Part shown: positions 48,863 through 57,371 of the stretch, piece by piece | Numbering within the stretch: position 1 is the first letter of the stretch | Layout: each line of letters starts with the position of its first letter | Source of the DNA: Enterococcus rotai | GTDB taxonomy: Bacteria; Bacillota; Bacilli; Lactobacillales; Enterococcaceae | Direction of reading: 5' to 3' | Assembly: GCF_001465345.1 (NCBI RefSeq) | Contig: NZ_CP013655.1 | Span: 3,223,042-3,287,041 of the forward strand | DNA: 64,000 nucleotides | Notes under the pieces: generated by a model | The model's input: the letters and a program-made list of their open reading frames with translations, nothing else | What the model was told of the DNA's origin: nothing | The model's database searches: none | Position numbers and translations under genes: made by a program

Positions 48863-48882
48863 CCGCATTTTTTGATTCTTGG

Positions 48883-49395
48883 CTAGTCTTTCTTTTGATT
48901 TTTTAAAAGTTTCTTTTCTTCCCGCAGTTTACTAAAAAAACTTGAGAGTAAGTCTCCACATTCTTGCTCTAAAATCCCAGATTCTACATAAGCAACATGA
49001 TTGAATCGCTCATCGGATAATAAATTCATTAAGGTTCCAGCAGTCCCACCTTTGGGATCGTTAGCCCCATAGTAAACTTCAGCCACTCTAGAAAGGATCA
49101 TAGCACCACTGCACATTGGACAAGGTTCTAGCGTGACAAATAACTGAGCTCTCTCTAAACGCCAGTTTTCGATTGCGGCACAAGCTTGCTTGATAGCATA
49201 CATTTCAGCATGAGCAGTAGCATCTTGGCTTTCTTCTCTAAGATTATGCCCACGACCGATGATTTGTCCATCTAAAACAACGATTGCTCCAATAGGAACT
49301 TCTTTGATTGCTTCCGCTTTCTTAGCTTCTTTGATTGCCTCCAACATAAATATTTCTTTTTCTTCTATTGTCAAAGTGGTCGTTTTTTCATTCAA
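48883..49395 (-). CDS. tadA: tRNA-specific adenosine deaminase TadA
   Basis: Converts A34 of tRNA-Arg(ACG) to inosine. From a TTG at 49395 the protein is 170 aa. It has the zinc site H62-A-E64 (TAHAEMYAI) and PCPMC (C92, C95), with MNEKTTTLTIEEKE at the N terminus. AAGGTGG lies 7 nt upstream of the TTG. The ATG at 49413 sits too close to the -10 box at 49418-49423. The SRP RNA gene follows, a common Firmicutes arrangement. Confidence 0.95.
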   Translation of the reverse strand: MNEKTTTLTIEEKEIFMLEAIKEAKKAEAIKEVPIGAIVVLDGQIIGRGHNLREESQDATAHAEMYAIKQACAAIENWRLERAQLFVTLEPCPMCSGAMILSRVAEVYYGANDPKGGTAGTLMNLLSDERFNHVAYVESGILEQECGDLLSSFFSKLREEKKLLKNQKKD

Positions 49396-49417
49396 GCAAT
49401 TTCCACCTTTCATCCTT

Positions 49418-49446
49418 TATACTTTTGTCTTGTTCATGGTACAATA
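49418..49446 (-). promoter_or_regulatory. Promoter of tadA
   Basis: Minus strand TTGTAC, 17-bp spacer, TATAAA just upstream of the coding region. The expected start of transcription falls near 49411, which argues for the TTG start of tadA. Confidence 0.6.
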
Positions 49447-49464
49447 AACTAGTGAGGTGTGTCT

Positions 49465-50328
49465 ATGACTATTGAAGAATTAATTGAACTATATCCTTTC
49501 GGAAAAATTCAACAAACAAATGCAACTAACGAAAACATTTCATTTCCTGTAGATGGACAATATTTTGTACTCCCTAAAGATTCATTGCAAGAAACAGAAA
49601 TTCGCCTATTAGAAAAACTATTTCCTGCGAAAGATTCCTTTGTGGATCAAAAAAAACATCCTTGGTATGACTATCTTTTCAATCAAGGCTCTCTTGACCT
49701 TGAAGGAAATTTCCGAATTATCCACATCCAGCTCAAAAAGCCCAAAGCTTTTTTACAAGCAGAATGGGAAAATAGTATTACCGAAATCTTTCCTAATCTT
49801 GTAGACTTCTTTTTTACTAGCCAGAATGATGGCGCTTTAATTGAGAAGTATGCTAAAAATCATTACACTTTAGAAGAACTCCAAAGTATCTTTTTAACCT
49901 TAGATGCTGATTTTGATTCTTCGACGACCGCCTTTATAGGCAATTTTTTCTCAGTTCATGAACCATTTCCTACACTATTTGAAGAAGAGCAAAAGATCTT
50001 TAAAAAAGAAGCAGAATATCTTCGTGGAAAAACGACTTTTGCTTTACCAGATGTGGCTTTACACTATTTTACCCAAGAAGCAATGAAACAAAGTGACATT
50101 ATCCAAACATTTAACAAGCAGTTGGTTTTGACTAATGAAATTCAACAGCTTATCCTTTCACTTTGGCGCAATCAAGGAAATATCAGCTCCACCGCCAAAG
50201 ATTTATATATGCATCGCAATACGCTTCATTATCGGTTAGAAAAGTTTTACGAGCAAACGGGTCTGTCTTTAAAGAAAATGGATGATCTTGTGTTCTGTTA
50301 TTTATTAATTACAAAACAAGAAAAATAA
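49465..50328 (+). CDS. PucR-type helix-turn-helix regulator
   Basis: A 287-aa protein. The C-terminal helix-turn-helix of the PucR/CdaR type is unmistakable: LWRNQGNISSTAKDLYMHRN, then TLHYRLEKFYEQTGL near residue 255. The N-terminal 200 residues are an unassigned sensor region (SFPVDGQYFVLPKDSLQETE). It is probably a transcriptional activator of an unknown regulon. The start is the ATG at 49465 with GAGG 7 nt before it. It is divergent from tadA and monocistronic. Confidence 0.82.
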   Translation: MTIEELIELYPFGKIQQTNATNENISFPVDGQYFVLPKDSLQETEIRLLEKLFPAKDSFVDQKKHPWYDYLFNQGSLDLEGNFRIIHIQLKKPKAFLQAEWENSITEIFPNLVDFFFTSQNDGALIEKYAKNHYTLEELQSIFLTLDADFDSSTTAFIGNFFSVHEPFPTLFEEEQKIFKKEAEYLRGKTTFALPDVALHYFTQEAMKQSDIIQTFNKQLVLTNEIQQLILSLWRNQGNISSTAKDLYMHRNTLHYRLEKFYEQTGLSLKKMDDLVFCYLLITKQEK

Positions 50329-50339
50329 GCTATTTAAAC

Positions 50340-50380
50340 CAAAAGCGCACAATGCTTTATATGCATTGTACGCTTTTTTA
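50340..50380. terminator. Intrinsic terminator
   Basis: Stem AAAAGCGCACAATGC / GCATTGTACGCTTTT with a T-run after it on the plus strand. It lies between the convergent regulator and 111-aa genes. Confidence 0.88.
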
Positions 50381-50411
50381 ACGTTATCATAACCTAAATC
50401 ACGTTTTTCTT

Positions 50412-50747
50412 TTACATCATTTCTTCAACGAAACTAACTAAACGATCTTTTAAATTCTCTGTATTGTCTTTCAGAGATTCTCCGTAAGAAGAGATTTTTT
50501 TTCTGCCGTCTTTGACTTTACCTAAAACATTCATCATAGAGTCAAGTTCGTCATCAGATAAATCATCTACAATTCCTAGCAATTTTTCATTGCCGCCAAA
50601 TTTATCATTCACAAATTTTTTCGCTTTACAACGATTTGTTACATGATATACTTTTTTGACGATTTTCTCAGAAGCAATCACTGCTACTGACACGCCTGCT
50701 ACTGCAGCAATACTTAAACCAATACTTATTTTTGTTGATGTTTTCAT
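50412..50747 (-). CDS. Small membrane-anchored protein, YtxH-like
   Basis: A 111-aa protein with an N-terminal membrane helix (ISIGLSIAAVAGVSVAVIAS) and a charged helical cytosolic part (LLGIVDDLSDDELDSMMNVL, then NTENLKDRLVSFVEEMM). It looks like general-stress YtxH-type proteins in layout but without clear sequence proof. A decent ribosome site (AAGGAG) is present. Confidence 0.55.
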   Translation of the reverse strand: MKTSTKISIGLSIAAVAGVSVAVIASEKIVKKVYHVTNRCKAKKFVNDKFGGNEKLLGIVDDLSDDELDSMMNVLGKVKDGRKKISSYGESLKDNTENLKDRLVSFVEEMM

Positions 50748-50833
50748 TCTTTTCAGCTCCTTCTTACTATCTATTCTTATGATAACACACTCTTAAAAAT
50801 TGAGGTAATAAAACAAAATACTAGCTGTTTTTT

Positions 50834-51538
50834 TTAATCACGGCGATTGTTTCCGCCAAATAAAATAATCAAACGAAGTAATTGTAAAAATGTCGCTAAT
50901 GCTGCAGCGACATAAGTCAAGGCAGCCGCAAATAACACTTTTCTAGCCATCGGTACTTCTTCTTCTGTCAAAATATTCCCATCTGACAGAATTTTTAAGG
51001 CTCTACGTGAGGCATTGAATTCTACTGGTAGTGTAACCAACTGGAAAAGCAAAGCCAATGAAAAAGCCAGTATTCCGATATTGATCAATGTTTGATTCCA
51101 GCTAAACAACACGCCCACTAAGATAATTGGAAATGACAAAGCAGAACCAAAATTCGCAACAGGTACGATCGCCGCACGAATTTTTAGCGGACTATAGCCA
51201 GTATGATCCTGCACCGCATGTCCACATTCATGAGCGGCAACCCCGATCGCTGCAACAGACGTCGATTGTGCCGTTGCTTCAGATAAACTCAATAGCTTAG
51301 TGTTGGAATTATAATTATCGGTTAGGTCTCCCGCTATTTGTTGAACACCAACATTATTGATTTGTTCCTTTTCTAAAATAAACTGAGCTGCTTTAGTCCC
51401 GGTTATATTATTTCTACTTTGGACTTTATCATATTTTTTAAACGTACTATTTACATAAGCTGATGCAGCCATTGAAATCAACAATCCCACAATCACCAAA
51501 ATATATGTTGGATCAAATATTGCGTAAAAAGGCATCAT
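50834..51538 (-). CDS. YugP-type membrane zinc metallopeptidase
   Basis: A 234-aa integral membrane protease of the neutral zinc metallopeptidase family represented by YugP. The HECGH zinc motif (AAHECGHAVQD) lies near residue 102. Membrane helices flank it on both sides: TYILVIVGLLISMAASAYV at the N terminus and two further hydrophobic blocks. VEFNASRRAL supplies the third zinc ligand near residue 175. The substrate is unknown. GGGGGAATAAAA precedes the first ATG. Confidence 0.88.
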   Translation of the reverse strand: MMPFYAIFDPTYILVIVGLLISMAASAYVNSTFKKYDKVQSRNNITGTKAAQFILEKEQINNVGVQQIAGDLTDNYNSNTKLLSLSEATAQSTSVAAIGVAAHECGHAVQDHTGYSPLKIRAAIVPVANFGSALSFPIILVGVLFSWNQTLINIGILAFSLALLFQLVTLPVEFNASRRALKILSDGNILTEEEVPMARKVLFAAALTYVAAALATFLQLLRLIILFGGNNRRD

Positions 51539-51718
51539 TTTTATTCCCCCTTTGTTCTTTTCTATATTGTATCATGAGATTCTAAAAAAAGTGTAACTAT
51601 AACTTGACGAAATTATGAACTCTAAGATTCAATCTCTAACAAAACTGTCACATTAATTTAAGACAATTCAATGGCATCATCCTCTAAAAAAGGGCATACT
51701 AAGGAAGAGGTGACTATA

Positions 51719-52075
51719 ATGAAAAAATTACTATTATTTATCCTGCCATTCATTGTTTTAACTGCTGGTGTCTGGTTTGGTTATAATTATTATTTTGGTG
51801 GAAAAGATTACTATACTCGTGTTGGGACTCCAACAGAAATAAAATCAGGGAAATTTGATACTGGTGAAAAATATACGCAGTACGATTATACGCAAACCGC
51901 ATTTGATAAAAAAGGGGAAAAAAGCGTTCAAACCATGAGAGAGATCAGAGATCAACCCTTACGAATCAATGCGTATTTAAAATTAAAAGTCAATCCTAGA
52001 AAAGGTGTCCTCAGCTGGGAAGAAGTATCTGAATCAACCGTACCTGAAAAAGCCCTTAAACAACTGAATAACTAA
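51719..52075 (+). CDS. YxeA-family (DUF1093) secreted protein
   Basis: A 118-aa protein. An N-terminal signal or anchor (MKKLLLFILPFIVLTAGVWF) precedes the compact OB-like YxeA domain (YYTRVGTPTEIKS, YDYTQTAFDKKGEKSVQTM, LRINAYLKLKV, VLSWEEV). The start is the ATG at 51719 with AAGAGGTG 6 nt upstream; the earlier in-frame ATG at 51671 would add a hydrophilic stretch ahead of the signal. The function is unknown. Confidence 0.8.
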   Translation: MKKLLLFILPFIVLTAGVWFGYNYYFGGKDYYTRVGTPTEIKSGKFDTGEKYTQYDYTQTAFDKKGEKSVQTMREIRDQPLRINAYLKLKVNPRKGVLSWEEVSESTVPEKALKQLNN

Positions 52076-52079
52076 ACTT

Positions 52080-52117
52080 AAAAAGCCCTTCATCGATTTT
52101 GATGAAAGGCTTTTTTA
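52080..52117. terminator. Bidirectional intrinsic terminator
   Basis: Stem AAAAGCC(C)TTCATC / GATGAAAGGCTTTT with T- and A-runs outside. It is shared by the convergent YxeA and nucleoid protein genes. Confidence 0.88.
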
Positions 52118-53122
52118 TTACAATTGGTTACTGATTTTTTCAATATTTTTCAAAACGATCGACACTGTACCATCTGGATTATTAACAAATTCAATTAAAT
52201 CTCCATTTCGATACACTTCAATTGGAACAATTAGTTCGATCCCGTTGCTCATTTTCAATTTTTGTTTCCCAAATTTTTTCTCTGAAATTTCTCTTGCTTC
52301 ACGAACAGGTGGTGTTTTGTCGACAAATTTTGATTCATTGACTTCATCTTGATACGCCATCCGTGCAGAAATATTCTCTTTGAAAACTAACTCTGCTACT
52401 TGCTCATTGTCGATCGTTCCTGTTTCTTCAATACTTTCATAAACAGCTTCTTTTACAGAAGCGATCAATTCAAACTCATCTTCGTTGAATTTTTTTCCAA
52501 TTCGTTTTACTGCTTTTTTGATTTCCTTCATATTTTCTTCTATAGAAGGTGCCGGTTGCGATTCAATAACTTTTTCCGAGAAGTACCAAACTTTTTCACC
52601 AGAAAATTCATAACGTTTCTCTAGTAGCTCATAGGCTAAAGTATCAAGATTAACGGTCATCCCCTCATCTGGTTTTTGCGATTTTGAAGGTAAAATCGCT
52701 CGATTGATAATTAATTTATTGTAGACCGCTTCATCTTCGTAATCCACATAATGAGTGTAGCTTTCTTTATAATTTAGTTTGATCATTGCTAAGTGCATCA
52801 CAGTATCTAACTCATATAAGATGAACAGGACATCCGCACTTGGTGCATCCTCACTACCAGAATAAACATCATACCAATGCTGAGCTAATTGCTGACTTTT
52901 TTGAACAAAGTCATTCGGAATCCCTCGCATTTTATCAACAAACCCGCTCTCCTCTGCCAAGATCCCAGTTTTCGTTTGGGCTGTTGAAAGTTTTGTTAGT
53001 TTACTTGTTAAATAAACCCGAATATATTCAGTTGTTAAATCTAATTCCTTTGCTGAAAACACCGGAGTTCCCGTTTCACGATCAATAATGTGTAAAATAG
53101 CACTTTTTAAATAAATATCCAT
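52118..53122 (-). CDS. Nucleoid-associated protein, YejK/NdpA family
   Basis: A 334-aa protein of the YejK/NdpA (37 kDa nucleoid-associated) family. The N-terminal MDIYLKSAILHIIDRETGTP is characteristic, followed by LFILYELDTVMHLAMIKLNY and a C-terminal beta region (NGIELIVPIEVYRNGDLIEF). It may bind DNA, but the evidence for the Firmicutes branch is weak. The ATG at 53122 has GGGAG 7 nt upstream. The repeat array C lies upstream in the same sense. Confidence 0.78.
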   Translation of the reverse strand: MDIYLKSAILHIIDRETGTPVFSAKELDLTTEYIRVYLTSKLTKLSTAQTKTGILAEESGFVDKMRGIPNDFVQKSQQLAQHWYDVYSGSEDAPSADVLFILYELDTVMHLAMIKLNYKESYTHYVDYEDEAVYNKLIINRAILPSKSQKPDEGMTVNLDTLAYELLEKRYEFSGEKVWYFSEKVIESQPAPSIEENMKEIKKAVKRIGKKFNEDEFELIASVKEAVYESIEETGTIDNEQVAELVFKENISARMAYQDEVNESKFVDKTPPVREAREISEKKFGKQKLKMSNGIELIVPIEVYRNGDLIEFVNNPDGTVSIVLKNIEKISNQL

Positions 53123-53189
53123 AGTCATTCTCCCTTTTCTTAAGCCCTATTTAGTCTACCCGAAAGAACCAAAAAAGCCAACTATTTTT

Positions 53190-53735
53190 ATTAGAAAAGC
53201 GGAACAAATCGCTTAGCCTTGGAGAAAATTAGGAATCTGAATATGGAACGCTTCTTGTTCCATGTGAGGATTATCTATTTTCCTCAAAGGCTGATTTGTG
53301 CAGCTAGATCAGTAGAAAAGTGGAACACGTTTGCTCAGTTCCTGAGTGATATAAGAAAAATAATTTTAACAGGGTGCTTTGCTCTGTGAATTCTTTTTCG
53401 TTATCACCGAAGGATCTAACGTGTGTAGCTGGATCAAGAAAAGCAGAATGAGCTTGTTCAGCACTGACAGAAAAATAGGGAATCTTCTTTGTGATGCTTT
53501 TTATCACGAATAAGATTCATCTTTTTTCCGAAGTGCTAGCTCATGTAGCTAGATCAATAGAAAAGCGGAACACGTTTGCTCAGATCCTGAGTGATATAAG
53601 ATAAATAATTTTAACAGGGTGGTTTGCCCTGTGAATTCTTTTTCGTTATCACCGAAGGATCTAACTTGTGTAGCTGGATCAAGAAAAGCGGAATGTGCCT
53701 GTCCTGCTCTGACAAAAAAATAGGAAACACTAATC
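53190..53735 (-). repeat. Structured hairpin repeat array C (four full units and one partial)
   Basis: Cores at 53215-53292 (78 bp), 53337-53417 (81), 53460-53537 (78), 53582-53662 (81) and a left half at about 53705-53735. Spacers are 44, 42, 44 and 42 bp. Basal arms read AGCCTT/AAGGCT, AGTTCCT/AGGATCT, AGCACT/AGTGCT and AGATCCT/AGGATCT. Apical arms read ATGGAAC/GTTCCAT, CAGGG/CTCTG, GTGAT/ATCAC and CAGGG/CCCTG. Units 2-3 and 4-5 form a 245-bp higher-order duplication. The array fills the 721-bp gap between treB and the nucleoid protein gene, in the sense of the latter. Confidence 0.92.
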
Positions 53736-53771
53736 ATTCATCTAAACTCAAAAAGATATTAAAATAGACAC

Positions 53772-53806
53772 AAAAAAAGCAAGACAACAATTTCTTGCCT
53801 TGCTTT
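53772..53806 (-). terminator. Intrinsic terminator of treB
   Basis: Stem AGCAAGGCAAGA / TTGTTGTCTTGCT on the minus strand followed by seven Ts. It separates treB from array C. Confidence 0.85.
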
Positions 53807-53843
53807 AGCAAATCATAGAACATTTTTATCTGAAACTATTCAT

Positions 53844-55310
53844 TTAGTTTTCTTCAACAAATAATTTCCCAGTCGCTTCGTCAACAGGATCCAGTTTGTT
53901 GAAAATACCTTTCGTTCTAAAAATGTAAGTTAAAATGAATGGAACAACCACAGCTATCAGCATGGCTCCTAAAAATGGTACGTAATATTGTGGAACGATC
54001 GATAAGATCCCTGGCAAGCCGCCAACACCGATGCTAATTGCTTTAACATCAAATAGTGTAGAAAACAGTCCGGCGCAAGCAGACCCGATCATCCCAGCCA
54101 CAAATGGATAAATATACTTCAAATTAATCCCGAACATTGCGGGCTCAGTAACACCTAAATAACATGAAATCATTGCAGGAATCGAAACTTGTTCTTCTTC
54201 CTTATTTCCTCTATGCATAAAGACAACAGCCAATACAGCAGAACCTTGAGCAATATTCGATAATGCGATCATTGGCCACAAATTTGTTGATTGAAAATCA
54301 GCAATCAGCTGTAAGTCGATTGCATTCGTCATATGATGCAACCCTGTAATGACCAGCGGGGCGTACATGAAACCAAAGACTGCGCCAAACAACCAATTTA
54401 GCGAAGAGGTTAAACCTGCATTAACGATATCTGAAATCCAACTGCCAATCGTCCAACCAATTGGGCCTAAAATCACATGTGCTGCAATGACAGTTGGAAC
54501 CAAGGCAAAAAGTGGGACGAAAATCATTGAAACGGCTTGCGGAATAACTTTTCTGAAAAATATTTCTAAATATGCTAGTAAAAATCCAGCTAACATCGCT
54601 GGGATAACTTGTGCTTGATACCCTATCATATTTACTTGAGCAAACCCAAAATCCCAAAATGGAATATCAGCGGCGGCTGTACTTGCCACAGAATAAGCAT
54701 TTAATAATTGCGGTGACACCAATGTAATTCCCAAAACAATCCCCAAAATTTGAGTTGTTCCCATTTTTTTGGTAATACTCCAAGTAATACCCACTGGTAA
54801 GAATTGGAAAATTGCTTCACCAATCAACCATAAAAATGAATTCACTCCACTCCAAAATTGTGAAACTTCAACAATCTTCTGACCATCTAAAAAACCAAAT
54901 GGAATCCCTTCCAATACATTTCGAAATCCAAGAATCAAACCACCAATCACCAAAGCTGGGATCAACGGTGTAAAAATTTCAGCTAAAACAGAAATCGCTC
55001 GTTGAACTGGATTAAGATTTTGCTTAGCTGCCGCTTTCCCTTGTTCTTTGGAAACGCCTTCAAGTCCTGAAATAGCAGAAAACTCATTATAAAACTGTGG
55101 GACTTCGTTACCAATAATAACTTGAAACTGTCCAGCATTTGTGAAAGTACCTTTTACAGATGGAATTTTTTCAATCGCTGTCGTATCCGCCTTACTAGGA
55201 TCATTAAGCACAAAACGCATCCGCGTTGCACAGTGTGAAACCGCAGCAATATTTTCCTTGCCCCCTACATCTTTTAACAGTTTTTTTGCATCTTCTTGAA
55301 ACTTACCCAT
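53844..55310 (-). CDS. treB: Trehalose-specific PTS enzyme IIBC
   Basis: Imports trehalose as trehalose-6-phosphate. The 488-aa protein has an EIIB domain with the phospho-cysteine C27 (AVSHCATRMRFVL) and then an EIIC domain of about ten segments, with the substrate-loop hallmark GLHHMTNAIDLQ and PAMISCYLGVTEPAMFGINL. There is no fused EIIA. The upstream operator TTGTATATACAA is the TreR type, which fixes trehalose as the likely sugar. The usual partners treA and treR are not adjacent here. Ends with its own terminator. Confidence 0.92.
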   Translation of the reverse strand: MGKFQEDAKKLLKDVGGKENIAAVSHCATRMRFVLNDPSKADTTAIEKIPSVKGTFTNAGQFQVIIGNEVPQFYNEFSAISGLEGVSKEQGKAAAKQNLNPVQRAISVLAEIFTPLIPALVIGGLILGFRNVLEGIPFGFLDGQKIVEVSQFWSGVNSFLWLIGEAIFQFLPVGITWSITKKMGTTQILGIVLGITLVSPQLLNAYSVASTAAADIPFWDFGFAQVNMIGYQAQVIPAMLAGFLLAYLEIFFRKVIPQAVSMIFVPLFALVPTVIAAHVILGPIGWTIGSWISDIVNAGLTSSLNWLFGAVFGFMYAPLVITGLHHMTNAIDLQLIADFQSTNLWPMIALSNIAQGSAVLAVVFMHRGNKEEEQVSIPAMISCYLGVTEPAMFGINLKYIYPFVAGMIGSACAGLFSTLFDVKAISIGVGGLPGILSIVPQYYVPFLGAMLIAVVVPFILTYIFRTKGIFNKLDPVDEATGKLFVEEN

Positions 55311-55333
55311 TTCCTTTGCTCCTCTCGCGTAAC

Positions 55334-55398
55334 TTGTATATACAATTTATCTGTATTTGTATAATACTTTATTATTTCATTTTTTACAAGCGTTTTCT
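55334..55398 (-). promoter_or_regulatory. treB promoter with TreR operator and cre site
   Basis: Minus strand: -35 TTGTAA (55384-55389), 17-bp spacer, -10 TATTAT (55361-55366). The perfect palindrome TTGTATATACAA (55334-55345) lies just past the start, matching the B. subtilis TreR operator. A cre-like AGAAAACGCTTGTA (55385-55398) overlaps the -35, which suggests CcpA repression, although it has three mismatches to the consensus. A half operator, GTATTATAC, overlaps the -10. Confidence 0.85.
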
Positions 55399-55482
55399 TT
55401 TTAAATAATCATTTTTTTATTCACAAATAGCATCTAGGTGACAAGTTGGATAAACAAAAATACTCCTCTCATTTTCAAATTA

Positions 55483-55511
55483 TTGGAAAATAGTTAGCAA
55501 AATGGTAAACT
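55483..55511 (+). promoter_or_regulatory. Promoter of the potassium transporter gene
   Basis: TTGGAA (55483-55488), 17-bp spacer, TAAACT (55506-55511). The leader contains the hairpin ACTGCT-CAAA-AGCAGT followed by TATTTTG (55537-55559), which looks like a weak attenuator immediately before the ribosome site. Confidence 0.65.
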
Positions 55512-55572
55512 TGGATGTATCAAATAAAAATAAAACGACTGCTCAAAAGCAGTTATTTTGATTGAGGAAAAA

Positions 55573-56937
55573 ATGAAAAAAAATAAACTTGCTAGCAAAT
55601 TAAAAAAACGCTTGTCAGCTGTTCAAGTATTGGCATTAGGATTTATTGTACTGATTTTTGTTGGAGGAACGCTTCTATCACTACCAATTTTCTCACGTAG
55701 TGGTAATGCCACACCATTTATTGATGCACTATTCACTGCTGTTTCTGCCGTTTGTGTCACTGGCTTGACCACACTTAATACCGCGTTACATTGGAATGCT
55801 TATGGTCAATTGGTTATTATGATCCTGATTGAAATTGGCGGCTTAGGATTCATGACGATGCCCGTGATTTTGTATTTTTTCTTACGACGGAAAATAACAT
55901 TGAGTACGCGGATATTATTACGAGAAGCACTTAATCTAGATGACATGTCTGGAGCGTTTCGTCTAATGATGTATGTGGTTAAATTAGCGGCAATCATTCA
56001 ATTAGCTGGTGCCATATTGCTTTCAATTGAATTTGTCCCTGAATTTGGGTGGAGAAAAGGACTCTTCTTTGGACTATTTCACTCTATTTCCAGTTTTTGT
56101 AATGCGGGATTTGATTTATTAGGAGATAGTTTAACACCTTATCAAACAAAGCCTTACGTTTTACTCGTTATTGGGGCTTTAATTATTTCTGGCGGCCTAG
56201 GTTTTATCGTTTGGCAAGATTTACTACGGTTTAAAGAAAAACGGAAATTTTCCTTGCACACAAAGATTGCCCTAATTACAACGGCTTCTTTATTGGTTGG
56301 CGCTTTTATTATCTTTTTCCTTACAGAGCACAACGCAAGTAACCTGACGACAGGAACAAGTTTTTTTGAGCGACTAGCGAATACCTTTTTCATGTCTGTG
56401 ACACCAAGAACCGCAGGGTATTATTCAATCGATTATATGCAGATGACCAATGCCGGCTTGATTACAACTATTTTTCTAATGTATATTGGTGGAACCTCTG
56501 GCTCTACCGCTGGTGGTCTAAAAACAACTACGTTTGCAGTTTTAGTTATTCAAATCGTTTCGATTTTCAAAGGCCGAACACGCGCAGAATTTCAAGGTCG
56601 AACAATCAGAAATAGCACAGTATTTCGTGCATTGACCCTATTTTTCATCACCCTGACTTTATGCGTTCTGTCGATCATGCTTTTAACAATCACAGAAAAT
56701 ATACCAGAATCTTCTGGAATAGAATACGTTGCTTTTGAAGTATTTTCAGCTTTTGGCACGGTAGGACTGACTATGGGTTTAACACCTAACTTATCTATCG
56801 CTGGAAAAATCATCATTATGTTATTGATGTATATTGGTCGAGTAGGAATTTATACGGTTGGTTTTTCATTGCTGACAAAAGGCCAAAAGCAGCAAGCTAA
56901 ATTTAAATATCCAGATGAAAGTGTTATGATTGGGTAA
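55573..56937 (+). CDS. Potassium uptake protein, KtrB/TrkH family
   Basis: A 454-aa membrane-spanning subunit of a Ktr-type potassium (sodium-coupled) transporter. It has four pore repeats, each with a filter glycine: AVCVTGLTTL, SSFCNAGFDLL, the VTPRTAGYYS region and SAFGTVGLTMGL, plus the gate loop GGTSGSTAGGLKT. It requires a KtrA-type RCK subunit, which is not in the window. The ATG at 55573 has GAGG 5 nt before it. KtrB is the closest annotation, since TrkH proteins are normally a little longer. Confidence 0.9.
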   Translation: MKKNKLASKLKKRLSAVQVLALGFIVLIFVGGTLLSLPIFSRSGNATPFIDALFTAVSAVCVTGLTTLNTALHWNAYGQLVIMILIEIGGLGFMTMPVILYFFLRRKITLSTRILLREALNLDDMSGAFRLMMYVVKLAAIIQLAGAILLSIEFVPEFGWRKGLFFGLFHSISSFCNAGFDLLGDSLTPYQTKPYVLLVIGALIISGGLGFIVWQDLLRFKEKRKFSLHTKIALITTASLLVGAFIIFFLTEHNASNLTTGTSFFERLANTFFMSVTPRTAGYYSIDYMQMTNAGLITTIFLMYIGGTSGSTAGGLKTTTFAVLVIQIVSIFKGRTRAEFQGRTIRNSTVFRALTLFFITLTLCVLSIMLLTITENIPESSGIEYVAFEVFSAFGTVGLTMGLTPNLSIAGKIIIMLLMYIGRVGIYTVGFSLLTKGQKQQAKFKYPDESVMIG

Positions 56938-56950
56938 ATGAAGATATGGA

Positions 56951-56999
56951 AAAAGAGTTTGGGGTTTAACTCAAAAGGTTAAACCCCAAACTCTTTTTA
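56951..56999 (+). terminator. Intrinsic terminator of the potassium transporter gene
   Basis: A 16-bp perfect stem (GAGTTTGGGGTTTAAC and its complement) followed by TTTTT. Confidence 0.93.
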
Positions 57000-57020
57000 T
57001 TTATCCTATTTGTTATCTAA

Positions 57021-57144
57021 ATAAAAAATCCCACCCTCTATTGAAGGTGGGAAAAGGAGTTTTACTCTAAAGAGTAAAATGAAAAAATAAAAAGGGTTGT
57101 TGTTGGTATGAATGTATAATACTATTTTTTTTAATTATTATCAA
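57021..57144 (-). ncRNA. Candidate small RNA gene 1 (tandem pair)
   Basis: On the minus strand: -35 TTGATA (57139-57144), 17-bp spacer, -10 TATTAT (57116-57121), expected start near 57109. A transcript of about 90 nt would follow. It holds a C-rich 5' part (CAACAACAACCC), hairpin TTTTACTC/GAGTAAAA, single-stranded CTCCTTTT and the terminator CCCACC...GGTGGG with ATTTTTTAT. CTCCTTTT is complementary to the Shine-Dalgarno sequence AAAAGGAG. No open reading frame of meaningful length exists. I know no name for it. Confidence 0.7.
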
Positions 57145-57245
57145 CTAATAACCCTCGGATAATCACTATTATTTCAAAAAAAACGATTAAAACGTTTCCT
57201 TTATTTACAATACAAATGAAATATCATTTAAATAATCTTCTAGAA

Positions 57246-57371
57246 TAATAAAAATCCCACTTTCTATTGAAAGTGGGAAAAGGAGTTTTACTCTAAAAGA
57301 GTAAAATGAAAAAATAAAAAGGGTTGTTGTTGGTATGAATGTATAATAACTTCAATTAACTAAAATTTCAA
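57246..57371 (-). ncRNA. Candidate small RNA gene 2 (tandem pair)
   Basis: A diverged copy of the preceding element: -35 TTGAAA (57366-57371), 17-bp spacer, -10 TATTAT (57343-57348), start near 57336. The spacers of the two promoters differ in sequence but not in length. The transcribed part is almost identical except in the terminator stem, which reads CCCACTTTC/GAAAGTGGG here and CCCACCcTC/GAaGGTGGG in copy 1. One pair is thus exchanged C-G for T-A. The block GAGGGTTATTAGTTGA ahead of the -35 is conserved in both. Confidence 0.7.

Noticed and set aside
53304..53737. Two similar frames of 67 and 62 codons on the minus strand
   Set aside because: They arise because the repeat units of array C happen to stay open. 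They have no ribosome site, and the conservation follows hairpin pairing rather than codons.
57051..57090. Plus-strand AAAAGGAG with ATG AAA AAA TAA in the small-RNA units
   Set aside because: The frame has three codons and the spacing is occupied by the hairpin. The minus strand has the near-perfect promoter and terminator.
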